64,000 bases of DNA from Thermothelomyces thermophilus ATCC 42464. Its lineage: Eukaryota; Ascomycota; Sordariomycetes; Sordariales; Chaetomiaceae. The stretch is taken from the NCBI RefSeq assembly GCF_000226095.1, contig NC_016474.1:2418001-2482000 (forward strand), given 5' to 3'. The notes beneath the pieces are model-generated. The model did not search any database. It saw only the letters and a program-made list of their open reading frames with translations, and was not told the DNA's origin. How positions within the stretch are numbered: position 1 is the stretch's first letter; each line of letters begins with the position of its first letter. A program made the position numbers and the translations under genes. Shown piece after piece: positions 14,753-23,901 of this stretch.

Positions 14753-17700
14753 CGTTACTATTACTCCCTTTATTCCATTATAGCTCAGAACAGAGGTAAT
14801 TTCGACCTTGATATCGATATAGCTACTAACGTTATAGCCGAATAGCTGCTTGCCTAGCTTAGTTAACTCTAATAGCGGATCTAAGAGTTAGACTAAAGAG
14901 ATAAGGTTACTTAAGCTTGTGACGAACCCAACTCAGACTTCTTCTGAAAGGGTCCAGACGGAGGTGGGTGAAGCAGGACAAGCAGGCAGGTCGTCTGAGG
15001 GATTCGGTGAAGCCAAAGGGTTCACAACAACACTTAGAGTTGTCTCTCACAGTAATCAGCAATGCTTGGTATGAGTACTGTGATTGTGATTGTTACCACT
15101 GGTGAACTCCCAGAGTCCACCATAACGAGTGACTAGCTAGCTATATATACACAATTGTCTGTCCTTCTTCAATAGTTATCACCAGTACCACTCCTCCTTT
15201 CACTTCGTGATTCTGCGTTGTCGACGGTGACATGTTATTATCACCAGTGAAGACCTTAGTCTTGGCGGTGATAATCTTCTGATTGGTCCGTCAAGTGATT
15301 GGCTGTCGGAATGTCCCGCGTCCTGGCTGCAGCCTGCCAGGCCGCCCATGTGCTTATTCGTGACACAAAGCCTAAAGAAAGACTAGAAACTAGTCCCTAA
15401 AAAGGAAATTACGGCCATTAATAAAACCACTAAGGATATCATTAAAGTAATAGCTATAAGCTATAAAAATAGGGATAACGATATAGATAGTCTTGGACGT
15501 AACGGCGATAGTAAAGACGAACAAGCACCGTACTCCGAACTGGTCACTATAGACCTAGAAATAGGTCTTGCCAAATAGGATACGGCAGGAGAATATATAC
15601 CACTAATTTCGATTCTCCTAGCCTCAAGGCAGTAGGGTTTTATAGTCACCTAGAGGCGGGATAGATTATAGACGACCGATACCTAAGGAATCGAAAGACC
15701 TAGACCTAATATTCTATTCCTCTAGGAATGAATCGAATGGTACCGTAACGAAGTTTTCCGGCTTAATATAGAACTGTATAAATGGGATAGACGCTTGATT
15801 TGACTTGCCTAGTAGAGTAATAAGATAAGAGACGAGATAAGGGAACTCTGATATATTGTAGAAATCATTAAAGGGGAATAACCTATGACATATGATAGGC
15901 CCGATAGCTACGAGTATTTTAATGATTAGTAACTTAGCTATAACGTACGGAACCTAGAGTATTAGTTTATACGCGTAAACCGTGGAAAAAACAAATGTAC
16001 GTAGGAAAACTACTAGAAGAAACACTCTTACCTTAGCATTAGAGTACCTATAGTCTATATATAGTGGGAAGGATTTAGAAAAGAATTCTAATACCTTCTA
16101 GGTAACACTATATAGCTATACCTATAATACGAGGCATATATATAAGTGCCCTAGTTCTAGTATATATTATATAAATGCTAATACCACTTTCACAACACAT
16201 TCGAAAATAATCATTAGCCGACCTAACAAGGAAATAAAGATAGAAGCCTCCGCCCTATAGAATAGGTCTATAATATAGGAAATAAAGCGGCCGAATTGCT
16301 CTGGAAGATCAAAGCCCGCGATCTAAAAGGCATTATAGTAGTACTAAAACGAGCCTAGCCTAGGCACTACAGAATAGGATAAAACATATAGGACTCGTGC
16401 TAGAGTAACGACTACCTTTACTACGCGGATAAAAAGAAATCGCAGATCTAGGAGCTTTAGATAAAGCTATAGTATGTACGACGGAAAGTAAAACAGACCT
16501 AACGGTAGGAAGCTACTAGCACTTAATAGCTTATAGAAATAAGTATAATCGACGAAGCCACTATCAGCCAAACAACCGAAGAGGTTAACACTGACCTAGG
16601 AAACGGGTTAGGGCCCTCTAAGGGGCCCGAAAACTATTAACGCCCGTATAGCGGCAAGTGGTAGCGTAGTATAGGAGGAACTAGCGTAAGAGACTATTAT
16701 ATCGAGACCTCCTAGCAGAAACATAGAAAATCGCCGTAGTCTTTAGGCGACGGTAGCAAGATAAGCGATTATAGATAACAGCATAATAGAAATAGTATCA
16801 AATGCTTATACTAGTAGATAGTAGAGCAGAGATAAACCTAATTTCGCCGACACTTATAAATTAGCTACAAATACCCTAGAGAATAAAGCAGAAGTATAGT
16901 ATAGTCAAAGGGCTATTTCTAATATAATAGGTATATAAGGAGACTAAACCAATCAATATCACTATAGTAGGGAAGACTATAATAGTTATATTTAATATTA
17001 TAGATATAGGCAATAATAAAGATATAATATTAGGATTACCATAGTATAAAGATTATAACCTAGACATTAGCTAGAAGAATAGTAGCTACCTACGACCCTA
17101 AACGGAGTTATATTTGACTAGCGAGATAAGGAGCACGCAAGGATCGTAAGCAGATAATGCTTAGGGGAAGGTATATCCTATAGATTTACTATAAGAGACA
17201 GATAGTAGCAGGCAGACTACTATAGACTCTAGAAGAAGCGGTATAATAATACCGACGTTATAACAGGAGGAACAAGCTAAACCGCCGATAGCTATTCTCT
17301 CCGTTGACGAATGCGGAGCACTGTAACTAGAGTAGTAGGTTGAGATAGGAGAAATCGCTAGCATCGCTATAGACGGAACCAAGTTCGTATACTATTAGAA
17401 AGCCGAGAGATAAGACAAGACTAAGGAAGTACTAAAGGAATACAAAGGATACCTAGCATTTGAACCGAAGTATCTAGAAGGATTACTAGAACACGGCCTA
17501 TAGGATTACGAGATCAAGCTTAAGGAAGGAGTATAACTAAAGTTCTTTAAGATTTACTATACGAGCTAGATATAGAACGAAGAACTTAAGCGATATTTAG
17601 AGGAGAATCTTTAAAGAGGATATATCTACTCGTTAATATTGCTAGTAGGCTATCTAATCCTATTTATACCTAAGAAAGATAGAAAGCTATAATTATACGT

Positions 17701-20330
17701 CGACTATTAGTAACTTAACAAATAGACTATAAAAAACTAATACCTATTACTACTAATCTTATAGCTCTAAGATTAGTTAGTAGGAGCCTAATATTTTATA
17801 TATCTTGACTTACTATCGGCCTATAACTATATATAGATCAAAGAAGGCGATAAGTAGAAAACGGCCTTTAGGATACCCTATAGCTACTACAAGTACCTCG
17901 TCATGCCATTTAGACTTACAAACGTACTAGCAACGTTCTAAGCTCTAATCAATTAAGCTATCCGACCCTTTCTCGATAAATTTATAGTATATTATCTTAA
18001 TAATATACTTATCTTCTCTAAAACGATAGATAAACACCAGAAGTATGTAAGAGTAGTGCTAAATACGTTATACGTATATAAGCTATTAGTTAACAAGGAA
18101 AAGAGCAAATTCCACATTAAGAAGACGGTATTTTTAGGATATAAGATATCCCTAGGACAAATTCAGATAGAACCTTTAAAGGTTAAAGCTATTAAGAGTT
18201 AGCTATAACCGACGTTAGTTATAGAAGTATAAAGTTTCATCGGATTTACGAACTTCTACCAGATATTTATCAGGAACTTCGGAGCAATCGTACGACCTTT
18301 ATATGAACTTATTAAGAAGAACGCTAAATTCTAATAGGAAGAGTAATACGAGCAAATATTTACGTAAATCCGCGACGCCATTACTAAAGATCTAGTACTA
18401 GTACTACTAGACCCTAAGAAGCTATTCGAGGTAGAAACGGACGCTTTAGACTATACTATTAGAGGATAGTTAGGATAACGAAATAAATAAGGGAAGCTAT
18501 ATCCTATAGCCTTCTTTTTAAAGAAGCTTGATAGACTATATCTTAATTATCTAATCTATAACAAGGAACTACTTACAATTGTCGAAGCTTTTAAAGAATA
18601 GCGACTATACCTTAGTAGTACGATTAAACTAATATAAGTATATATAGATTATAAGAATTTATGATACTTTATAACGATAAAGGAGCTTAACAGACGACAA
18701 ATACAATAGGTAGAATTCCTTACGGAATTTAATTTTGAGATCTGCTATAAGAAGGGTAAAGAGAATGTATAAGCAGATATCTTAAGCCGATAAACGGATC
18801 ATACGGAAGGACAAACGGAAATAACGCTACCGTTATTTAAGGAACGAATAGACGGAACGCTACATTACGAAACGTAGATACCTATAGAAAATGATCTACT
18901 CGACTCGTTCCTAGAATATTATATAATCTTTCGAGAAGAAAGGATTAACGAGATATAGTATCAAGTAACACCTAGACTAATGGTACCTAATAGAGTAGAA
19001 TAAAAAGATGGGAAACTCTAGTACTAAGGCAAAGCATATATCTATAATAGGGATCAATAGCTACGAATGATTCGAGAACTCTACGAATCGAAACTTAGAG
19101 GATATAAAGGAGTTATAAAGACTATTATACAAGTTAAGAAATACTACGACTTTCCATAGTTAACGGCGTAAGTTAAGGAAGTCATATAGAACTACGACAT
19201 CTATAATCGAAGCAAAATAGTATAATACAAGCTATATAAGCTACTTTAGCCACTGCTAATAGCTGACAAACTATAAAGTTTAGTTATAATGGACTTTATT
19301 ATAAAACTACTAGAATCTAAGGACATGGCTATAGGGGTAATCTATAATAGTATTCTTACTATAGTAGATTGCCTAACTAAATAGGTATATTTCTTTCCCT
19401 ATAAGGAGTCCTAGACAGCAGAATAGTTAGTAGACGTAATCTATCGGCAAGTCGTATTAGTATATGCTTAGCTATAGGAATAGATCACTAACAGAGACAC
19501 TAAGTTCGTATCGAAGTTCTAGCAAGCGTTAATATAACAATTAGGCATTAATAGCAAGTTATTAATAGCATACTACCTACAGACTAACAGACAAACAGAG
19601 CGACTAAACTAAGTTATCGAGCAGTACCTCTGTTCTTATATTAACTACTAGCAAGACGACTAGGTCATGCTATTACTAATAGTATAACTCGCTTATAATA
19701 TAACGCCAATAGAAACGACCAAAGTCATACCGTTCTTCACGAACTATAGATATAAAGCAGACCTTAGGCAAGAATTAGAGGTTATAATGCCAAGAGTAGT
19801 AGTCAAAGTAAAACAAATATATATACTATATAAAAAGCTTAAAAAGGAACTCGAGTTTGTTAGAACTAGAATAAAGAACTACTACGACAAATATAGGCTT
19901 AAGGGACCTTGCCTAGAGAGGGGAGATAAAGTCTACCTGATTATACGAAACTTACAAACCAAATGACTAAGCATAAAGCTAGACTTTAAGAAGGTCAGAC
20001 CCTTTATTATTAAAGAACGAATCTCGACATCTAACTACTGACTATTGTTACTATTATCTATATAACTATAGATAGATGTTTTTTATATTTCACTTCTTAA
20101 ACTAATACTAAAGAATGCTAAGGTTACTATATATATTAAGGTAAAAGATAAAGAGGAAGAATAGAACGTTAAAGAAATCCTAGATTTATATATTATTAAT
20201 AGAGAACCATAATACCTAGTTAAATAGCTTAATTTTAGACTAGAAGATAACTTATAGGAACTAGTTAAGAACCTAAATTGCTCTAAGAAACTAGAGTAGT
20301 TCTACTAATGGAATCCTAACTAGCTATAAG
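14753..20330 (+). pseudogene. Gypsy-2 gag-pol remnant with chromodomain
   Basis: The gag part (about 14753-16900) is interrupted by the solo LTR at 14918. Reverse transcriptase is clear at about 17610-18060: PKKDRKL, a VDY block followed by stops, YLDLLSAYNY, and YKYLVMPFRLTN. The catalytic YLDD reads YLNN at 17993-18004, with both aspartates lost. RNase H is at about 18420-18800 (ETDALDYTIRG, LYPIAFFLKK, YNKELLTIVEAF). Integrase is at about 19090-19950 and includes MDFIIKLLE and TIVDCLTK. A chromodomain-like block lies at about 20165-20310 (EILDLYIINREP, YLVK). Stops are throughout TAG/TAA. No functional product is possible. Confidence 0.88.
14918..15367 (-). mobile_element. Inverted solo LTR of a related family, nested in Gypsy-2
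   Basis: 450 bases, TGTGACGAAC to TTCGTGACACA, with short inverted tips. It is flanked by AAGCT (14913-14917) and AAGCC (15368-15372), a 5-bp duplication with one C/T difference. Read in reverse complement, its downstream half of about 240 bases matches the 3' half of the Gypsy-2 LTR, while its other half is unrelated. Unlike everything around it, it keeps many CpA and TpG dinucleotides. It is the innermost and probably the youngest layer, or too short and low in copy for RIP to act on. Confidence 0.88.
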
Positions 20331-21059
20331 AACCGGCTCTAAAGCCTATTCCCTAATAGAAAAAGAGGGGAACCTACTAGAATTAGGACTAGGATCTAAC
20401 CTAATCAACTCCTAATCGAGCACGTTAAAAGCACCTAATGCCTAAGCCTAACCTATAAGGGTCTATATCCCTAACATCGGCAGAAGAGTATCTAGTTCTT
20501 CCTCCTCCTCTAGACAAGCTATGCCATAACGAAAAACTTCGGTACTACAATCACACAGGGATTACTACAAACGACGTAATCGACTTAAATGGCTTAGCGT
20601 CTAAGCAAGAAGCGCCTCGGTCTTAGCAATCTCTTTCGAAACCTTCTCCTGCTCTAATAAATTCGAAAAGACTAAGATAGTTAATAACCTAAGACTATAA
20701 AGGGAAATAATAAGGAACCTATAGGCATCTATAACGTTTAGGCTACTATACTTCTTGCCTATATAAATATGGTTTTAACATTTGTTTAAACCCTCTATCA
20801 TTATATAATGCTTTTACGGCTTCGTATTCTAATAACGCTTATAAGGTATAGTAACCTCGTAACCCTCTTGCTTAATCTTAATTATAATAATATATCGTTT
20901 ATGCTTAAGATCGCGATAGTTCCTAGAAATATAATTAGCTATAGTAAAAGGAAGCTAGTAGAAGAAGGACGTTACCTATAGAAAAAAAAAGGGTATTAGT
21001 AGTATTTAAAACAAGTTATAAGAAGCTTTCGGGTCGAAAGCCCTAAAGAGGGGGCATCG
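20331..21059 (+). other. Gypsy-2 3' internal region
   Basis: AT-rich, RIP-mutated sequence between the chromodomain and the right LTR. It includes the polypurine tract near 21045-21054. No further protein domain is recognised. Confidence 0.6.
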
Positions 21060-21511
21060 TGTTACAAGCTAACTATATACCGTAACCTGATAGGGCGTAG
21101 CAGGCTAAATAAGCCACTAATCAAAAAAGGCATAGAGCGAGGCCGATATAGGATCGCTAGAGAACGCAGGCTACTACAGGCGAATAATTACTAAAAGGGA
21201 AAGATAGCAAGGGATAGCTAGCTACCAAAGGCAATCCTAGGATAAGCTAGAAAGGGACTATAAGTAACTAACAAAAGTATATATATATATAAATAATCAC
21301 TTGTTATAGTAGACTCTAGGAGTTTACTAGTAATAGTAACCTATAATTACAATACTTATACCAAGCATCGCTAACTACTATAAGAGATAACTCTAGTGTT
21401 ATCGTAAACCCTTTAGCTTCACCGAATCCCTTAGACGACCTGTACGCTTGTCTCGCTTAATTTACCTCCGTCTGAACCCTTTCGGAAGAAGTCTAAGTTA
21501 GGTTCGTCATA
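21060..21511 (+). repeat. Gypsy-2 right LTR
   Basis: 452 bases, starting TGTTACAAGC and ending TTCGTCATA. It pairs with 14301-14752 and is followed by the target duplication GCCGC. Confidence 0.93.
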
Positions 21512-22075
21512 GCCGCGCGCTCGACAGGCGAGGAAGAGCGGCAGGTGCGGGAATGGCCGAAGTCGATCGGCACAGGTACGGGGCGCGTAGAGGCGCTCGA
21601 GCGGGCGCAGGAGGTAGGCAACGGGGTGCCTAGGACGTAGGTGACGAGGGTAGCATTAGTGTTGACTAAAGTCGATATGTTCTTGTTTGTATGCTATATC
21701 TAGCATAGTATGCTGTCGTTCTATGCTATAGCGTGGTATATAAGCTGCTTAGTAGCTTGTAAGGTAGGGTTAGGGCCGGCGGTAGGCTAGACGATATTAC
21801 TATAATAGGTAGGGGTATTAGGGGCGGTAGTAGTAGTGACTAGGGCGAAGTTGTTACTAGAACGACAAGAACTTATAGCTAGGGCAGGGGCGAAGGCGGC
21901 CTATCTAGGCAAACGGTTAGATTAGGCGGCCTCGAAGAGTATAGAGAATGAACGTACTAGTATAGAGAACTTAGGCATTAGGACAGTACGATAGGCGCCT
22001 TAGTTAGTAGTCTTACGGCAAATAAGGGAGGTAAGGGCGGTATCGGCATTATAATAACCTATAATTTTCTTAATG
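21512..22075 (+). other. Unassigned Gypsy-1 post-pol frame, right part
   Basis: A frame of about 190 codons beginning AARSTGEEERQVREWP and interrupted only by TAG/TAA. It has a charged helical start (RVEALERAQEVGN), then a hydrophobic stretch at about 21655-21840 that could hold two or three membrane helices (MFLFVCYI, FYAIAWYISCLVAC, VGVLGAVVVV). A charged, helix-prone tail follows (AKLLLERQELIARAGAKAAY). It joins the frame at 14100-14300 in register. An accessory or env-like third frame, a captured host gene, or chance are all possible. No family is recognised. Confidence 0.35.
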
Positions 22076-22936
22076 CCTATATATAAATAGGAGTTATTAG
22101 CCTAGAGCTATAGATCCTAAATATAGCTCTTATAGCTCTTATAGTATATTATATAGGAAGTACCTTAACCCTAGATATACTTAACCTTATTGCCTTTTAG
22201 AAGTTAGTCAATATATAATAGGTAGTATTATTACTTCTTAGGTTATAGCTTAAACTCCTTATTAAAGGAGTTACCCTTAATGATATATCTATTAAGGGAG
22301 AGGTTAGTATTCTCATATTATAAAATAAAGAGTTAGTCTATACCTTATATATATATATAATAGCTAAAATTAGTATAGGTAAGGGAAAAACTTATATAGT
22401 AATCTTTATTCTTATTACTACTAGGGTAGTAACTACTACTATTATTACTAAGTAAACCAATAGCTATTAATATACTAGATAGATACTAATTAAAAAAAAA
22501 AAACTTAAGAGTATAATAAGGGTATAAGTAGCAAGTATAGTTATAGGAGGCAGGGGCGGTTAAAGGGTATAGAGGAAGAGAGTTAATTATAGGTAAGAAA
22601 AAATTAAGAGGAGGAGGGAAAAGGAGGGAGTATTTCTAAGTATAAGAAGAGAGTAATAGGGGAGCATACTAGGCCTAGGCAGACTACTTATTACGTATAT
22701 AACTTACTACTACACGCGTAGGTTGTATTATTTTAATAATAAAGGGAAAGAGGTATAGGTTTTATCTAAACTCAAACAGCTACCTATTTACATATAATAC
22801 ACTATTATATATATAGGTTATATTATTATAGTAACAAAGAAAGGAAGGTATAGAACCCACTTATAAGACCGATATATAAGGCACAATATAAGGCAGGTTA
22901 GCCTAGCAACCGCAAAAAAAAAAAAGAGGGGGGGTA
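22076..22936 (+). other. Gypsy-1 3' region with polypurine tract
   Basis: AT-rich degenerate sequence with short A runs (about 22493-22504) ending in a long A/G tract (about 22914-22934) abutting the right LTR. That tract is the expected plus-strand primer site. No coding sequence is recognised. Confidence 0.6.
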
Positions 22937-23260
22937 TATTATAGGCCTAGGCTACACCCAGGCTAGACAATACCTAGGCTTTACCCGGGCATAGAATAGA
23001 CCTACCTTGCCCTACTTACCTACGCCCCATAGGTCCGCAGAGCGTTCGTTGCTCGTTCGTAACTCGTCCGGTAGACACGCGGCCAAGGCCCAGTTAGGGC
23101 CCGACCTGGAGCCTAACCGGGCCCTACCTGGGTCACAACGCACACACTCAAAAGGCGCCCCTCCGTATAACTCTTGTATTCTTTCTCTTTTTCCTCTCTA
23201 AGGTAGTCGAATAGAATATTATACACTTATCTACAGTTGCCATAAGGCTAGCACATTACA
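22937..23260 (+). repeat. Gypsy-1 right LTR
   Basis: 324 bases, pairing with 8339-8662 and followed by ATACC. Its 3' two-thirds keep many CpA/TpG sites that are mutated in the left copy, so RIP weakens toward this edge. Confidence 0.93.
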
Positions 23261-23265
23261 ATACC

Positions 23266-23756
23266 ACCCTAATTGTCTGCTCCCTACCTTCAAGAGTGGC
23301 CGAACCAAAGTTGGCGTTTGGGGCTGTTTTTGTGGGCCGTATAAGGGACCTCTTATCATCCTGCCCTAGGGTACCCGGTTGAACCGACTCAAATATACCA
23401 ACCAGATCTTTATACTATACTTCCTTCCTTTCTACAACAAGATGAGGTCAATGTATGGCTTTAGGGTACAATTGCAAGAGGATGGGGCAACATATCACCA
23501 CGGGGGGTTTGTTCAACTGTTAAAGAGGGCTACCGAGGTTCGGCTACTCCAGTGGCCACCACAGAGCCCAGACCTCAGTCTAATTAAAAATATCTGGCAC
23601 TAGATAAAGATAAGAATCTCTGAAAGGCGGCATCGGATTAAGACGGTGGCTCAGATGGCTACAGTACTGCAGGAAGTCTGGAGCCAAATACCTGTTGAAT
23701 GCCTGGTCAATTTGACTATGGGTATGGGGAAAAGGATGGATCTTTTGGTTTAATCA
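23266..23756 (+). pseudogene. Tc1 transposase, C-terminal part
   Basis: Continues the frame broken at 8338. Across the rejoined site it reads EEYHPNCLLPTFKSGRTK and then VWGCF and KGPLIIL, the usual Tc1 block between the first and second catalytic residues. The second Asp is kept (EDGATYHHG, near 23477-23503). The third block reads WPPQSPDLSLIKNIW, with Lys (AAA at 23586-23588) where Tc1 elements have Glu. Further stops follow. With the broken frame and the lost residue it is non-functional. The inverted repeat tip at 23872 closes the element. Confidence 0.85.
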
Positions 23757-23871
23757 CAAGGTAGCCTAATCAAGTACTGAAATAGCCGTAGTTTTAATAT
23801 CAATTTGGTGGCAGTTTGGCCCTGTTTTGCGTGTTCTGTATGTCTTTGAAGATGGAGGGTGGAAAAAGTGG

Positions 23872-23899
23872 GTGGGCAAACACTTTTCTGACCCCACTG
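23872..23899 (-). repeat. Right terminal inverted repeat of the Tc1 element
   Basis: 28 bases, an exact reverse complement of 7650-7677, followed by TA at 23900-23901. Confidence 0.95.
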
Positions 23900-23901
23900 T
23901 A

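Larger units (their letters stand above)
14301..21511 (+). mobile_element. Gypsy-2: complete Ty3/Gypsy chromovirus
   Basis: 7,211 bases bounded by 452-bp LTRs (14301-14752 and 21060-21511) and the perfect target duplication GCCGC (14296-14300 and 21512-21516). A polypurine tract lies near 21045-21054. The length includes a solo LTR at 14918-15367. It inserted into the 3' region of Gypsy-1 in the same orientation and is heavily RIP-mutated. Confidence 0.93.
8339..23260 (+). mobile_element. Gypsy-1: Ty3/Gypsy chromovirus with nested insertions
   Basis: Complete element bounded by 324-bp LTRs (8339-8662 and 22937-23260) and the perfect 5-bp target duplication ATACC (8334-8338 and 23261-23265). 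A polypurine tract lies just before the right LTR (about 22914-22934). The interior order is gag with zinc knuckle, retropepsin, reverse transcriptase, RNase H, integrase and chromodomain, which is the Ty3/Gypsy chromovirus order. All of it is heavily RIP-mutated. Nested within it are a solo LTR (13571-14028) and Gypsy-2 (14301-21511). It inserted into the Tc1 transposase frame. Confidence 0.93.
7650..23899 (+). mobile_element. Tc1/mariner element, split by a Gypsy retroelement
   Basis: Outer layer of the nest. The perfect 28-bp terminal inverted repeats are 7650-7677 and 23872-23899 (they begin CAGTGGGGTCAGAAAAG), each flanked by TA (7648-7649 and 23900-23901), the Tc1/mariner target duplication. 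Removing Gypsy-1 (8339-23260) and one ATACC copy leaves about 1,323 bases, a normal size for a Tc1-type element. Its transposase is in two pieces, at 7789-8338 and 23266-23756. The tips are identical, so the ends were spared the mutation that destroyed the interior. Confidence 0.92.

Noticed and set aside
15461-15649. Small minus-strand frame inside Gypsy-2 gag
   Set aside because: A chance opening in mutated DNA on the strand opposite to the element's coding strand.
7650-23899. AT-rich block as a centromere
   Set aside because: Its whole content is explained by nested elements with matching target duplications. Known fungal centromeres of this type are much larger, and genes lie tight on its left side.
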